From assembly GCF_036226925.1 (NCBI RefSeq), contig NZ_CP109031.1, forward strand, positions 3,782,001 to 3,846,000: a DNA stretch of 64,000 bases. The letters run 5' to 3'. This DNA is from Streptomyces sp. NBC_00659. Its GTDB lineage: Bacteria; Actinomycetota; Actinomycetes; Streptomycetales; Streptomycetaceae. Shown here one piece after another: positions 1 through 9,813 of this stretch. The position numbers and the translations under genes were made by a program. Numbering within the stretch: the first letter of the stretch is position 1; each line of letters opens with the position of its first letter. Under the pieces are notes generated by a model. That model saw nothing but the letters and a program-made list of their open reading frames with translations. It was not told the origin of the DNA and did not search any database.

Positions 1-853
1 CAAGACCCCGGCGAACATCGTCGCCTTCACCGGTGTCGCCGCCGCCCTGTTCGACTACGGCGTCGAGGTCAAGGGCGTCTTCGGCCCGACCACGACCAAG
101 GACGGCAAGGCCGATGTCCAGGCCGGCGACATGGACGTCAGTAAGCTGACGGTCCTCGGCAACGAGTGGGGCCAGTTCAACATCGAGAAGTACGCGGGTC
201 TCGCCCCCGACGTGCTGATCTCCACGATGTTCGACACCGCGGGCACCCTCTGGTACGTCCCCGAGGAGTCCAAGGACAAGATCCTCAAGCTCGCGCCGAG
301 CGTCGGCATCTCCGTCTACGACCGTCAGATGCCGCAGTCCCTGGAGCGGATGTACGCGCTGGCCGAGTCCCTCGGCGCCGACGTGAAGTCCGCGAAGACC
401 GTCGAGGCGAAGAAGAAGTTCGAGGCCGCCGCCGAGCGGCTGCGCAAGGCCGCCAAGGCGCGCCCGGAGATCAAGGTGCTGGCCGGCTCCGCGAGCCAGG
501 ACATCTTCTACGTCTCCGGCTCCAACCTCTCCATCGACCTGGAGTACTTCAAGGCGCTCGGCGTGAACATCGTCGAGCCCTCCGCCAAGGCCCTGAAGGC
601 CAGTGGCGGCTGGTTCGAGAACCTGAGCTGGGAGAACGTCGACAAGTACCCGGCCGACATCATCATCATGGACGACCGCAGCGCGACCATCCAGCCGGCC
701 GACATCACCGAGGCCACCTGGAAGAAGCTGCCCGCCGTCAAGGCCGGCCAGGTCATCGCCCGCACGCCCGAGGCGATCCTGTCGTACGACAAGTGCACCC
801 CGATCATCGAGCGCCTCGCCGAAGCCATCGAGAACGCCAAGAAGGTCGCCTGA
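1..853 (+). CDS. desE: Ferrioxamine-binding lipoprotein of an iron ABC transporter, DesE-like (5' truncated)
   Basis: This is the C-terminal part of a periplasmic-binding-protein-2 (TroA/FepB fold) siderophore receptor. The frame is open from base 2 to the TGA at 851-853, so the true start, signal peptide and lipobox lie outside the window. The fragment has the long helical backbone region rich in Lys/Ala near its middle and the FepB-type segments LYVPEESKDKI and DIIIMDDRS. In Streptomyces, DesE captures ferric desferrioxamines E and B at the cell surface. It sits 42 bases upstream of the desF start and upstream of desABCD, which fixes its role. The iron box that probably governs it would be upstream and is not visible. 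Confidence 0.88.
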   Translation, partial: KTPANIVAFTGVAAALFDYGVEVKGVFGPTTTKDGKADVQAGDMDVSKLTVLGNEWGQFNIEKYAGLAPDVLISTMFDTAGTLWYVPEESKDKILKLAPSVGISVYDRQMPQSLERMYALAESLGADVKSAKTVEAKKKFEAAAERLRKAAKARPEIKVLAGSASQDIFYVSGSNLSIDLEYFKALGVNIVEPSAKALKASGGWFENLSWENVDKYPADIIIMDDRSATIQPADITEATWKKLPAVKAGQVIARTPEAILSYDKCTPIIERLAEAIENAKKVA

Positions 854-895
854 CACCCTCCGCGGTGACCACCTGACGATCACTCAGGAGTGCAC

Positions 896-1753
896 ATGAC
901 GACGGCCGTAGCCGCCCCGTTCCGTTTCTTCACCCTCCGGGTCGTACGGACGAGGCGGCTCGGCCCGTCTCTGCTCCGGGTGACCTTCGGCGGACCCGAC
1001 CTGGTGGACTTCCACTCCGACGGGCGGGACCAGTCCCTGTCGCTGTTCCTCCCGCACCCCGGCCAGAGCGAGCCGGCCGTGCCGATCGAACTCGGCGACG
1101 GCTGGTGGCAGGGCTGGCGCGAACTGCCCGACGACGTACGGGCGGTGATGCGCTCGTACACCCTGCGCGAACTGCGCCGCGATCCCGACGAGATCGACAT
1201 CGACTTCGCGCTGCACGGCCTGGAGCCGGGTGCGGCCGTCCCCGCCGGGCCCGCCGCGCGCTGGGCGTCCGGCGCGCGGGCCGGTGACCGTGTCGTGCTG
1301 CTCGGGCCCGCCATGGCGGACAACCGGGCCATCCGCTTCAGGCCGCCCGCGGACACCGACCTGGTGGTCCTGTGGGGCGACGAGACGGCCCTTCCCGCCG
1401 CCTCGGCCATCCTCGAATCGCTGCCGGCGGGGCTGCGTGTCCGCGCCTGGCTGGAGGTCCACCACGCCGCCGACATCCAGGATCTGGTGACCTCGGCCGA
1501 CGCCGAGATCACCTGGCTCGTACGGGACGAACTCACCGCCGGGAGTCACCCGTCGGCTCTCGACACGCTGCGGAACGACCGACTCCCGTCGGCCCGGGCC
1601 CCGTACGCCTGGATCGCGGGTGAGTCCGGCCGCGTGAAGGAGCTGCGCCGCCATCTCGTGGGCGAGCGCGGCATCGACCGCAGGCGGGTCACCTTCGTGG
1701 GCTACTGGCGGCAGGGCCTGAGCGAGGAACAACTGCGGGAGCAGGGCGAGTAG
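896..1753 (+). CDS. desF: Siderophore-interacting FAD protein, DesF-like ferric reductase
   Basis: This 285-residue protein belongs to the siderophore-interacting (ViuB/YqjH) family, which uses FAD and NAD(P)H to reduce ferric siderophores and release iron in the cytoplasm. It shows the N-terminal FAD-binding barrel (RRLGPSLLRVTF), the flavin-binding RSYTLREL motif near residue 85 and the C-terminal SIP domain ending VTFVGYWRQG. I chose ATG at 896 because AGGAG at 886-890 lies five bases upstream. A GTG at 890 is in frame but overlaps that Shine-Dalgarno. It follows desE by 42 bases and is probably co-transcribed with it. Confidence 0.88.
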   Translation: MTTAVAAPFRFFTLRVVRTRRLGPSLLRVTFGGPDLVDFHSDGRDQSLSLFLPHPGQSEPAVPIELGDGWWQGWRELPDDVRAVMRSYTLRELRRDPDEIDIDFALHGLEPGAAVPAGPAARWASGARAGDRVVLLGPAMADNRAIRFRPPADTDLVVLWGDETALPAASAILESLPAGLRVRAWLEVHHAADIQDLVTSADAEITWLVRDELTAGSHPSALDTLRNDRLPSARAPYAWIAGESGRVKELRRHLVGERGIDRRRVTFVGYWRQGLSEEQLREQGE

Positions 1754-1840
1754 TTCGCGGGCACCCGCAGGCGCCTCCCGGCAGTCCGGACCGAGGCGTG
1801 CGTCACGAAAGACCAGGTGGGGCGGGGTCGCACGGTTAAC

Positions 1841-1859
1841 TTAGGTTAGGCTAACCTTA
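1841..1859. promoter_or_regulatory. Iron box (DmdR1/IdeR-type operator) before desA
   Basis: The 19-base sequence TTAGGTTAGGCTAACCTTA is an almost perfect match to the actinobacterial DtxR/IdeR/DmdR operator. It lies 69 bases upstream of the desA start. Under the known family model, Fe2+-loaded DmdR1 binds here and shuts off desABCD when iron is plentiful. It is the only iron box I found in the window. Confidence 0.93.
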
Positions 1860-1927
1860 GTTGAACGTCGCGACTCCGCCCTTTCTCCTGTCCCGCTCGG
1901 ACTCTCCCCCGCACGGAGGACCCCCAC

Positions 1928-3412
1928 ATGCGCTCGCACCTGCTCAATGACACCACCGCGGACCGGTACCGCCGTTCCGTGACCGAAGGGGTCGAGCGGG
2001 TGGCGGCCAGACTCGCCACCACCGACCGCCCGTTCACGGGTGTCACGGTCGACGACCTCGCTCCCCGCATCGAGCGGATCGACCTCGACAAGCCCCTGCA
2101 CGACACCACGGCCGTCCTCGACGAGCTGGAAGAGGTCTACCTCCAGGACGCGATCTACTTCCACCACCCCCGCTACCTCGCCCACCTCAACTGCCCGGTC
2201 GTCATCCCGGCCGTGCTCGGCGAGGCCGTCCTGTCCGCCGTCAACTCCTCACTGGACACCTGGGACCAGTCGGCCGGCGGCACCCTCATCGAGCGCAAGC
2301 TCATCGACTGGACGAACGAGCGGATCGGCCTCGGACCGGCCGCCGACGGCGTGTTCACCAGCGGCGGCAGTCAGTCCAACCTCCAGGCCCTGCTGCTGGC
2401 CCGCGAGGAGGCCAAGCCCGGCGGGGAGGGCTGGGAGGGCTGGGAGGGCGAGGGAACGAGGGCCGACCTCGGCAGGCTGCGGATCTTCGCCTCCGAGGCC
2501 AGCCACTTCAGCGTGAAGAAATCGGCCAAACTCCTCGGCCTCGCCCCCGACGCCGTCGTCTCGATCCCCGTCGACCACGACAAGCGCATGCAGACCGTCG
2601 CCCTCGCCCACGAGCTGGAGCGCTGCCGGCAGGACGGCCTCGTCCCCATGGCCGTCGTCGCCACCGCGGGCACCACCGACTTCGGCTCCATCGATCCGCT
2701 GCCCGAAATCGCGGAGCTGTGCTCCCAGTTCGGCGCCTGGATGCACGTGGACGCGGCCTACGGCTGCGGACTGCTCACCTCACTGAAGAACCGGGACCGG
2801 ATCGACGGCATCGAACGGGCCGACTCCGTCACCGTCGACTACCACAAGTCCTTCTTCCAGCCCGTGAGTTCCTCGGCCGTACTGGTTCGCGACGCCACGA
2901 CCCTGCGCCACGCGACCTACCACGCGGAGTACCTCAACCCGCGTCGCATGGTCCAGGAGCGCATCCCCAACCAGGTCGACAAGTCCCTCCAGACCACCCG
3001 CCGCTTCGACGCGCTGAAGCTGTGGATGACGCTGCGCGTCATGGGCGCCGACGGCATCGGCGAACTCTTCGACGAGGTCTGCGACCTGGCCGCCGAGGGC
3101 TGGAAACTGCTCGCCGCCGACCCGCGCTTCGACGTCGTCGTGCAGCCGTCGCTCTCCACCCTCGTCTACCGGTACATCCCGGCCGCCGTCACCGACCCGG
3201 CCGAGATCGACCGCGCCAACCTCTATGCCCGCAAGGCCCTGTTCGCCTCCGGTGACGCCGTCGTCGCGGGCACCAAGGTCGGCGGACGCCACTACCTGAA
3301 GTTCACGTTGCTCAACCCCGAGACCACGACGGACGACATCACCGCCGTCCTCGACCTGATCGCCGGCCACGCCGAGCAGTACCTGGGAGAGTCCCTTGAC
3401 CGCGCTTGCTGA
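1928..3412 (+). CDS. desA: PLP-dependent lysine decarboxylase, first step of desferrioxamine synthesis
   Basis: This 494-residue group II PLP decarboxylase resembles DesA, which converts L-lysine to cadaverine. The PLP lysine is in [13 protein letters not shown] (around residue 310), and the aspartate and histidine that contact the cofactor are in MHVDAAYG. The ATG at 1928 follows ACGGAGGA at 1913-1920. A short glycine/glutamate/tryptophan run near residue 165 (GWEGWEGEG) comes from a nine-base DNA repeat and probably sits in a surface loop. It is the first gene of desABCD, its 3' end overlaps desB by 17 bases, and it sits behind the iron box. Confidence 0.95.
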   Translation: MRSHLLNDTTADRYRRSVTEGVERVAARLATTDRPFTGVTVDDLAPRIERIDLDKPLHDTTAVLDELEEVYLQDAIYFHHPRYLAHLNCPVVIPAVLGEAVLSAVNSSLDTWDQSAGGTLIERKLIDWTNERIGLGPAADGVFTSGGSQSNLQALLLAREEAKPGGEGWEGWEGEGTRADLGRLRIFASEASHFSVKKSAKLLGLAPDAVVSIPVDHDKRMQTVALAHELERCRQDGLVPMAVVATAGTTDFGSIDPLPEIAELCSQFGAWMHVDAAYGCGLLTSLKNRDRIDGIERADSVTVDYHKSFFQPVSSSAVLVRDATTLRHATYHAEYLNPRRMVQERIPNQVDKSLQTTRRFDALKLWMTLRVMGADGIGELFDEVCDLAAEGWKLLAADPRFDVVVQPSLSTLVYRYIPAAVTDPAEIDRANLYARKALFASGDAVVAGTKVGGRHYLKFTLLNPETTTDDITAVLDLIAGHAEQYLGESLDRAC

Positions 3413-4673
3413 ATCCACGGACACCACCTACGACTTCGTAGGCATCGGGCTCGGGCCCTTCAACCTCGGGCTCGCCTGCCTCACCGAGCCGATCGCCGAA
3501 CTCAGTGGCGTCTTCCTGGAGTCGAAGCCCCACTTCGAGTGGCACTCCGGCATGTTCCTGGAGGGCGCGCACCTGCAGACCCCGTTCATGTCGGACCTGG
3601 TCACCCTCGCCGACCCGACCTCCCCGTACTCCTTCCTCAACTACCTGAAGGAATCGGGCCGTCTGTACGCGTTCTACATCCGCGAGAACTTCTACCCGCT
3701 GCGGGTCGAGTACGACGACTACTGCCGCTGGGCCGCGGCCAAGCTGAGCAGCATCCGCTTCTCCACGACGGTCGCGGAGGTGACGTACGAGGACGAGGTG
3801 TACACCGTGCGGACCGAGGCCGGCGAGCTGTTCCGCGCCCGCCACCTGGTCCTCGGCACCGGCACCTCGCCCCATGTCCCGGACTCCTGCGCGGACCTCG
3901 GCGGCGACTTCATCCACAACTCCCGCTACACGCAGCACAAGCAAGAGCTCCAGGCCAAGGACTCGATCACCCTGGTCGGCAGCGGCCAGTCCGCCGCCGA
4001 GATCTTCTACGACCTGCTCGGCGAGATCGACGTCCACGGCTACCGGCTGAACTGGGTCACCCGCTCGCCGCGCTTCTTCCCCCTCGAATACACCAAGCTC
4101 ACCCTGGAGATGACCTCCCCGGAGTACATCGACTACTTCCACGCGCTGCCCGAGCCGACCCGCTACCGCCTCCAGTCGGAGCAGAAGGGCCTGTTCAAGG
4201 GCATCGACGGCGAGCTGATCAACGAGATCTTCGACCTGCTCTACCAGAAGAACCTCGGCGGCCCGGTTCCCGCCCGGCTCCTCACCAACTCCTCACTGGA
4301 GAGCGCACGGTACGACCAGGGCACGTACACCCTCGGGTTCCGCCAGCAGGAGCAGGGCAAGGACTACGAACTGAGCTCGGCGGGCCTGGTACTGGCCACC
4401 GGCTACCGCTACGCCGAGCCCGCGTTCCTCGCACCGGTCCGCGACCGGCTCCGCTACGACACCCAGGGCAACTTCGACGTGGCCCGCAACTACGCCATCG
4501 ACACCACCGGGCGCGGGATCTTCCTGCAGAACGCGGGCGTCCACACCCACTCGGTCACCTCGCCGGACCTCGGCATGGGCCCGTACCGCAACGCGTCCAT
4601 CATCCGTGAGCTGCTCGGCACCGAGTACTACCCGGTCGAGAAGACCATCGCGTTCCAGGAGTTCGCCATATGA
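3396..4673 (+). CDS. desB: Cadaverine N-monooxygenase (lysine/ornithine N-hydroxylase family)
   Basis: This 425-residue flavoprotein belongs to the IucD/SidA/PvdA N-hydroxylating monooxygenase family. It shows the FAD-binding [14 protein letters not shown] near residue 17, the NADPH-binding [13 protein letters not shown] near residue 195 and the C-terminal ATGYRY motif. In the desferrioxamine pathway it turns cadaverine into N-hydroxycadaverine. The start is a TTG at 3396 with GGGAGA at 3385-3390. It overlaps desA by 17 bases and desC by four, so translation is probably coupled. Confidence 0.95.
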   Translation: MTALAESTDTTYDFVGIGLGPFNLGLACLTEPIAELSGVFLESKPHFEWHSGMFLEGAHLQTPFMSDLVTLADPTSPYSFLNYLKESGRLYAFYIRENFYPLRVEYDDYCRWAAAKLSSIRFSTTVAEVTYEDEVYTVRTEAGELFRARHLVLGTGTSPHVPDSCADLGGDFIHNSRYTQHKQELQAKDSITLVGSGQSAAEIFYDLLGEIDVHGYRLNWVTRSPRFFPLEYTKLTLEMTSPEYIDYFHALPEPTRYRLQSEQKGLFKGIDGELINEIFDLLYQKNLGGPVPARLLTNSSLESARYDQGTYTLGFRQQEQGKDYELSSAGLVLATGYRYAEPAFLAPVRDRLRYDTQGNFDVARNYAIDTTGRGIFLQNAGVHTHSVTSPDLGMGPYRNASIIRELLGTEYYPVEKTIAFQEFAI

Positions 4674-5227
4674 CCACCTCCACCTCCACCTCCACCGCCG
4701 TCGGCACCTTCACCGTCCGCCCCCTCGACCCCGTCGAGGACGCGCCGGTTCTGCACCGGTGGGTGACCCACCCCAAGTCCGCCTTCTGGATGATGCAGGA
4801 GGCGAAACTGCACGACGTGGAACGCGAGTACATGGCCATCGTGGCCAGTGACCACCACGACGCCTTCCTCGGTCTCCTGGACGGCGAGCCCGTCTTCCTG
4901 ATGGAGCGCTACGACCCCCGGTACGTCGAACTCGTCGGCCTGTACGAGCCGCAGCCGGGCGATGTCGGCATGCACTTCCTGGTCGCCCCGAGCGACACCC
5001 CCGTGCACGGCTTCACCCGGGCCGTGATCACCACGGTGATGGAGCACCTCTTCGCCGACCCGGCGACCGAGCGCGTCGTCGTCGAACCCGATGTGAACAA
5101 CACGGCCGTGCACGCCCTCAACGAGGCCGTCGGCTTCGTGCCCGTGCGGGAGATCCAGAAGCCGGAGAAGAAGGCCCTGCTGAGCTTCTGCACCCGCGAG
5201 CAGTTCACGAAGGCGGTGACGGCATGA
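4670..5227 (+). CDS. desC: N-hydroxycadaverine acyltransferase (GNAT)
   Basis: This 185-residue GNAT acyltransferase has the IucB/RhbD-type siderophore acetyltransferase layout. [18 protein letters not shown] is the acyl-CoA-binding region, and [21 protein letters not shown] is the conserved C-terminal strand. In the pathway it adds succinyl or acetyl from CoA to N-hydroxycadaverine, giving the hydroxamate monomers for DesD. The start ATG overlaps the desB stop (ATGA) and its own stop overlaps the desD start in the same way. Confidence 0.94.
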   Translation: MTTSTSTSTAVGTFTVRPLDPVEDAPVLHRWVTHPKSAFWMMQEAKLHDVEREYMAIVASDHHDAFLGLLDGEPVFLMERYDPRYVELVGLYEPQPGDVGMHFLVAPSDTPVHGFTRAVITTVMEHLFADPATERVVVEPDVNNTAVHALNEAVGFVPVREIQKPEKKALLSFCTREQFTKAVTA

Positions 5228-6996
5228 CCCTCGCCGACAGCGTCGCCCACCTGTCCCCCGAGCGCTGGGCCCTCGCCAACCGCCTCCTCGTCCGCAAGGC
5301 GCTCGCCGAGTTCGCCCACGAGCGGCTGATCGCCCCGCGGACCCTGCCGGACGGCCGCTACGAGGTCCGCGGCGACGACGGCCTGACGAGCTACCGGTTC
5401 ACCGCGACCAGGTGGTCCCTCGACCACTGGCAGGTGGCCGCCGAGTCGATCACCCGGCACCGGGACGGCGACGAACTCCCGCTGTCCGCGATCGACTTCT
5501 TCGTCGAGCTGAAGAAGTCGCTCGGCCTGAGCGACGAGATCCTGCCCGTCTACCTGGAGGAGATCTCCTCCACCCTCGCGGGCACCTGCTACAAGCTCAC
5601 CAAGCCGCGGATCCCCGTCCGCGAGCTGGCCGGCTCCGGTTTCCAGGCCATCGAGACCGGCATGACCGAGGGGCACCCCTGCTTCGTCGCCAACAACGGG
5701 CGGCTGGGCTTCGGTGTGCACGACTACCGCGCCTACGCGCCCGAGACCGCGAGCCCGGTGCGGCTCGTGTGGCTGGCCGCGCACCGCTCACGGGCCGCCT
5801 TCACGGCGGGCGTCGGCATCGCGTACGAGTCGTTCGTGCGCGACGAGCTGGGCGCGGAGACGGTCGAGCGGTTCGACGGGATCCTGCGCGAGCGGGGGCT
5901 CGACCCCGAGGACTACCTCCTCATACCCGTCCACCCCTGGCAGTGGTGGAACAAGCTGTCGGTGACGTTCGCCGCCGAGGTCGCCCAGCGGCGCCTGGTC
6001 TGTCTCGGCGAGGGCGACGACGAGTACCTGGCCCAGCAATCCATCCGGACGTTCTTCAACACGACCAGCCCCGAGAAGCACTATGTGAAGACGGCGCTGA
6101 GCGTGCTGAACATGGGCTTCATGCGGGGCCTGTCCGCCGCCTACATGGAGGCGACCCCGGCCATCAACGACTGGCTGGCCCAGCTCGTCGAGAACGACCC
6201 GGTGCTGAAGTCGACGGGTCTGTCGATCATCCGTGAGCGGGCGGCCGTCGGCTACCGGCACCTGGAGTACGAGGCGGCCACCGACCGGTACTCCCCGTAC
6301 CGCAAGATGCTCGCCGCGCTGTGGCGCGAGAGCCCGGTCCCCTCTCTCCAGGAGGGCGAGTCCCTGGCGACGATGGCGTCCCTCGTCCATGTCGACCACG
6401 AGGGCGCCTCGTTCACGGCCGCGCTGATCGAGCGGTCGGGCCTGACGCCGGTGGAGTGGCTGCGCGGCTATCTGCGCGCCTACCTCACCCCGCTCCTGCA
6501 CAGCTTCTACGCGTACGACCTGGTCTACATGCCGCACGGCGAGAACGTCATCCTCGTCCTGAAGGACGGCGCCGTGCGGCGGGCGGTCTACAAGGACATC
6601 GCCGAGGAGATCGCGGTCATGGACCCGCAGGCGGTGCTGCCGCCCGCGGTGGAGCGGATCCGGGTCGAGGTCCCCGAGGACACGAAACTGCTGTCCATCT
6701 TCACGGACGTCTTCGACTGCTTCTTCCGGTTCCTGGCGGCCCAGTTGGCCGACGAGGGCGTCCTCGGCGAGGAGGACTTCTGGCGGACGGTCGCCGAGTC
6801 GGTGCGCGCCTACCAGGAGGCGACGCCCGAACTCGAGGACAAGTTCCGGCAGTACGACCTGTTCGCGCCCGAGTTCGCGCTGTCCTGCCTCAACCGGCTC
6901 CAGCTGCGCGACAACCGGCAGATGGTCGACCTGGCGGACCCGTCGGGCGCGCTCCAGCTCATCGGCACCCTGAAGAACCCGATCGCCGGGTTCTGA
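5224..6996 (+). CDS. desD: NIS siderophore synthetase, desferrioxamine E/B assembly
   Basis: This 590-residue IucA/IucC-family synthetase matches DesD in length and context. It activates the carboxylate of succinyl-hydroxycadaverine with ATP, then condenses and macrocyclises three units to nocardamine, or makes desferrioxamine B. Visible family motifs are HPWQWWNK (ATP-site region, near residue 238), EKHYVKTALSVLNMGF (near residue 280), and MPHGENVILVLKDG near residue 437. Its FhuF-like C-terminal half is complete. It is the last gene of the operon and is followed by a strong hairpin at 7039-7072. Confidence 0.95.
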   Translation: MTLADSVAHLSPERWALANRLLVRKALAEFAHERLIAPRTLPDGRYEVRGDDGLTSYRFTATRWSLDHWQVAAESITRHRDGDELPLSAIDFFVELKKSLGLSDEILPVYLEEISSTLAGTCYKLTKPRIPVRELAGSGFQAIETGMTEGHPCFVANNGRLGFGVHDYRAYAPETASPVRLVWLAAHRSRAAFTAGVGIAYESFVRDELGAETVERFDGILRERGLDPEDYLLIPVHPWQWWNKLSVTFAAEVAQRRLVCLGEGDDEYLAQQSIRTFFNTTSPEKHYVKTALSVLNMGFMRGLSAAYMEATPAINDWLAQLVENDPVLKSTGLSIIRERAAVGYRHLEYEAATDRYSPYRKMLAALWRESPVPSLQEGESLATMASLVHVDHEGASFTAALIERSGLTPVEWLRGYLRAYLTPLLHSFYAYDLVYMPHGENVILVLKDGAVRRAVYKDIAEEIAVMDPQAVLPPAVERIRVEVPEDTKLLSIFTDVFDCFFRFLAAQLADEGVLGEEDFWRTVAESVRAYQEATPELEDKFRQYDLFAPEFALSCLNRLQLRDNRQMVDLADPSGALQLIGTLKNPIAGF

Positions 6997-7038
6997 TCAC
7001 CGGGCCCCTGGTGCGTTCCCAGGAGCTCCTGAGACGGG

Positions 7039-7072
7039 CGGGCGCCCCGGAGACGGTCCTCCGGGGCGCCCG
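7039..7072. terminator. Hairpin terminator shared by desD and the convergent hexosaminidase gene
   Basis: A perfect 14-bp inverted repeat (7039-7052 and 7059-7072) with a six-base loop lies 43 bases after the desD stop and 12 bases beyond the end of the opposite-strand hexosaminidase gene. There is no long U tract, as is usual in Streptomyces. It can act in both directions. Confidence 0.85.
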
Positions 7073-7084
7073 TCGGCATTCCCT

Positions 7085-8668
7085 CTAGCCCGCGGGCCAG
7101 GGGACCTGGGGTGAGCGGTAGTAGCCGATGCCCAGGGCGTCCCAGCGGGGCGCCTGGGCGGCGAGGCGCACCTTGTAGGTGTCCCAGTCGTGCGTCGAGG
7201 CGGGGGACCAGCCGAGTTCGGCGGCCCCGGGCAGCCTTGGGAAGGCCATGACGTCGATGTCCGCGGAGCTCTGGATCGTCTCCGTCCACAGCGGCGCCTC
7301 GACGCCCTTGACGGCCGAGGCGGGCACCCCGGGAAGGTAGCTGCCCGGGTCCCAGTCGTAGGCCCGCCGCACCTCCACCAGACCGGCCCAGTCCTGGCCG
7401 AGCGGGGTGTCGGCGGTGTACTTCATGTCGAGGTAGAGCCGGTCCGCGGGCGACAGCACGAGCCCGGTCCCGTTCCGCGCGGCCTCGGCGACCTGCGCCT
7501 TCTCCTCGGCACCGGTGTCGTCGAGACCCCAGTACTGCGCGAGGGCGCCCGCCGCCGGGGTGGCCCCGGTCAGCTGGTGCCAGCCCATCACCTTCTTGCC
7601 GTACCTGGCGACCAGTGGCTGCACCTTGTCCATGAAGGTCACGTAGTCGGCGTGGCTGGTGGAGTGCGCCTCGTCGCCGCCGATGTGGAGGTACCCGCCG
7701 GGGGTGAGCGCGGCCAGCTCCCGGATCACGTCGTCCACGAAGGTGTACGTCAGCGGCTTGCCCACGCACAGCGAGCTGAAGCCGACCTCGGTTCCGGTGT
7801 AGAGCGGCGGCGCGATCCCGTCGCAGTTCAGTTCGGCGTACGAGGCGAGGGCGGCGTTGGTGTGCCCGGGCATGTCGATCTCCGGGACGACCTCCAGATG
7901 GCGCGAGGCGGCGTACCGGACGATCTCGCGGTAGTCGGCCTTGGTGTAGAAGCCGCCCGGTCCGCCGCCGACCTCGGTGGAACCGCCGTGGGCCGCCAGC
8001 CTCGGCCAGGAGTCGACGGCGATGCGCCAGCCCTGGTCGTCGCTCAGGTGCAGATGCAGCTTGTTGACCTTGTAGAGCGCGAGTTCGTCGATGTAGCGCT
8101 CGACCTGACCGACGGTGAAGAAGTGCCGGGAGACGTCGAGCATGGCGCCGCGGTAGGCGTAGCGCGGGGTGTCCCTGATGGTGCCGCCGGCGATCAGCCA
8201 GGGGCCTCGCTGCACGGACTTCCTCTCGACGGCGGCGGGCAGCAGCTGACGCAGGGTCTGGACGCCGTGGAAGAGGCCCGCGGGCCTGCCGGCCGTGATG
8301 GTGACGCCCGAGGCGCCGCTGTCGAGCCGGTAGCCCTCGTCGCCCAGCCCCTTGCCGCCGAGCCGGAGCCGGATCGCTCCGGAGCCGTGCGAGCCGACCG
8401 GCAGCCGGTAGCCGGTCGAGGGCCGCAGGATACCGGCGAGGTACTCGCCGACAGCGCGGGCCGCACGCGAGTCGTCGACGCGGATGCGGGTGTCACCGGT
8501 GATGCGGTACGGGGCTCCGCCCGGCTCGACGGAGGCGGGGGCCGGGACGACGCGGCCCAGCGGGGCGGCGGTCCCGGTGTGCGGTGCCGCGCCGACGAGG
8601 GAGAAGCCGGCCGTCGCCACGAGCAGCAGCGTACCGAGAAGGCGGGGCGTTCTGTGGTGCTGTCTCAC
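7085..8668 (-). CDS. Secreted GH20 beta-N-acetylhexosaminidase
   Basis: This 527-residue exported glycoside hydrolase removes terminal GlcNAc from chitobiose and other chitin fragments outside the cell. It begins with a signal peptide (hydrophobic LLGTLLLVATAGFSLVG). An N-terminal GH20b domain follows, and then the TIM barrel with the catalytic Asp-Glu pair in YLHIGGDEAHST near residue 330. LHLHLSDDQGWR is another GH20 signature. The GTG at 8668 has GGGAG five bases upstream. A longer open frame exists but runs into the divergent gene. Two DasR-type sites sit 72-104 bases upstream, so induction by GlcNAc is expected. Confidence 0.93.
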   Translation of the reverse strand: MRQHHRTPRLLGTLLLVATAGFSLVGAAPHTGTAAPLGRVVPAPASVEPGGAPYRITGDTRIRVDDSRAARAVGEYLAGILRPSTGYRLPVGSHGSGAIRLRLGGKGLGDEGYRLDSGASGVTITAGRPAGLFHGVQTLRQLLPAAVERKSVQRGPWLIAGGTIRDTPRYAYRGAMLDVSRHFFTVGQVERYIDELALYKVNKLHLHLSDDQGWRIAVDSWPRLAAHGGSTEVGGGPGGFYTKADYREIVRYAASRHLEVVPEIDMPGHTNAALASYAELNCDGIAPPLYTGTEVGFSSLCVGKPLTYTFVDDVIRELAALTPGGYLHIGGDEAHSTSHADYVTFMDKVQPLVARYGKKVMGWHQLTGATPAAGALAQYWGLDDTGAEEKAQVAEAARNGTGLVLSPADRLYLDMKYTADTPLGQDWAGLVEVRRAYDWDPGSYLPGVPASAVKGVEAPLWTETIQSSADIDVMAFPRLPGAAELGWSPASTHDWDTYKVRLAAQAPRWDALGIGYYRSPQVPWPAG

Positions 8669-8739
8669 ATGCGCTCCCTTCGGTGCCCGGCGAGAAAACC
8701 CCGGCCCGTCCGGCCGCGCGCTCTCGCCGTGCCCTTCGA

Positions 8740-8772
8740 TCTGGTCGAGACCTCGAATTGGTCGAGACCACT
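8740..8772. promoter_or_regulatory. Two adjacent DasR-responsive elements (dre)
   Basis: Two copies of the palindrome GGTCGAGACC lie at 8743-8752 and 8760-8769. With flanks, the second (8757-8772, ATTGGTCGAGACCACT) closely matches the DasR consensus A(C/G)TGGTCTAGACCA(C/G)T. The first (8740-8755) is a weaker match. They lie between the divergent hexosaminidase gene and the DUF4429 gene, so either or both could be repressed. DasR releases such sites when glucosamine-6-phosphate is present. Confidence 0.85.
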
Positions 8773-8803
8773 CTGCCGCAGACGGGGTGGAACAATCCCC
8801 CGC

Positions 8804-9685
8804 ATGGCGGAAATCATCCAGCGGGACGGCACGTGGATCTTCGACGGCGACACTCTGCGGCTGACGCCGGGGCGGGACAAGAACGTCAGCCTGCTGCGCC
8901 GGACCCTGGGTGAACTCACCGTGCCGCTCGGCGCGTTGGCGGGTGTCTCGCTGGAGCAGGGAAAGAAGGCCGGGCGGCTCAGGCTCCGGCTGCGCGACGG
9001 CGCCGACCCGCTGCTCCAGGCGACCGGCGGCAAGCTCGCGGAGCCGAACGACCCGTATCAGCTCACGGTGGAGGCCGACCGTCTCGGGGTCGCCGAGTAC
9101 CTCGTGGACGAGGTGCGGGGCGCGCTGCTCCTCGACCAGGTCCCGGCCGGTCCGGTCGACGGCTATCTGGTGCCCGGCCCGGCGGTGCCGCTGTCCGCGT
9201 CCGCGGGTGACGGTACGGCGAGCTTCGACGGCGAGCGCGTACGCCTGGAGTGGAACTGGAAGACGGAGGAGGCGAAGTCCGCGGCGGGTGCCCGGACGCT
9301 CGCGCTCGTGGACATAACGGCCGTCGAGTGGCGGCCCGCGGCCGGGCTGGAGAACGGCTGTCTGCGCTTCACCGTCCGCGGCGCCGACACCAAGGCGCCG
9401 CCGAAGTACGACCCCAACTCCGTGGAGCTGTGGGGCTTCAAGCGGGACCCGCTGATGGCACTGGTGGCGGCCGCCGTGCAGGCGAGGCTGCCGCACCCGG
9501 CGGCGGCGGTGGAGGACCGTCCCGTCGAGGAGCCGGACGGGGCCCCGGCCCTGGGACCGGGACCCGAGGCCGACCACGACGCCCTCCTGCGCAGGCTGCG
9601 CGAACTGGGCGAGCTGCACAAGGAGGGCGTCCTGACGGACGAGGAGTTCGCCCTGGCCAAGCAGGCGGTCCTCAAGCGCCTCTAG
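8804..9685 (+). CDS. DUF4429/SHOCT domain protein
   Basis: This 293-residue cytoplasmic-looking protein has no signal peptide or membrane segment. It seems to hold two copies of a DUF4429-like beta domain (about residues 10-110 and 130-230; compare TWIFDGDTLRL with GTASFDGERVRLEW). An acidic linker follows, then a C-terminal SHOCT motif (LRELGELHKEGVLTDEEF), a short oligomerisation or binding module found at the ends of many Actinobacterial proteins. Its function is unknown. It is divergent from the hexosaminidase gene and starts 32 bases after the second DasR-type site, so it may share that control. Confidence 0.8.
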   Translation: MAEIIQRDGTWIFDGDTLRLTPGRDKNVSLLRRTLGELTVPLGALAGVSLEQGKKAGRLRLRLRDGADPLLQATGGKLAEPNDPYQLTVEADRLGVAEYLVDEVRGALLLDQVPAGPVDGYLVPGPAVPLSASAGDGTASFDGERVRLEWNWKTEEAKSAAGARTLALVDITAVEWRPAAGLENGCLRFTVRGADTKAPPKYDPNSVELWGFKRDPLMALVAAAVQARLPHPAAAVEDRPVEEPDGAPALGPGPEADHDALLRRLRELGELHKEGVLTDEEFALAKQAVLKRL

Positions 9686-9737
9686 AAACAGGCGGGCGAC
9701 GACCGCCGCGCGGGGGCCGGCCGCCGGTCAGGGAGGC

Positions 9738-9763
9738 GGTACGCCCCGCCTTCCGGGCGTACC
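9738..9763. terminator. Hairpin terminator after the DUF4429 gene
   Basis: A nine-base inverted repeat (GGTACGCCC at 9738-9746, GGGCGTACC at 9755-9763) lies in the 128-base gap between two convergent genes. It can serve either of them. Confidence 0.6.
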
Positions 9764-9813
9764 TGGTTCCTGGGGGCCGACGGTACCCGGAGCGCCCGGG
9801 CAGGGGCCCGGGG

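Noticed and set aside
2420..2455. GGGAGGGCT repeats in desA as a possible frameshift or artefact
   Set aside because: The repeat is in frame and both sides align with normal decarboxylase sequence, so the gene is intact.
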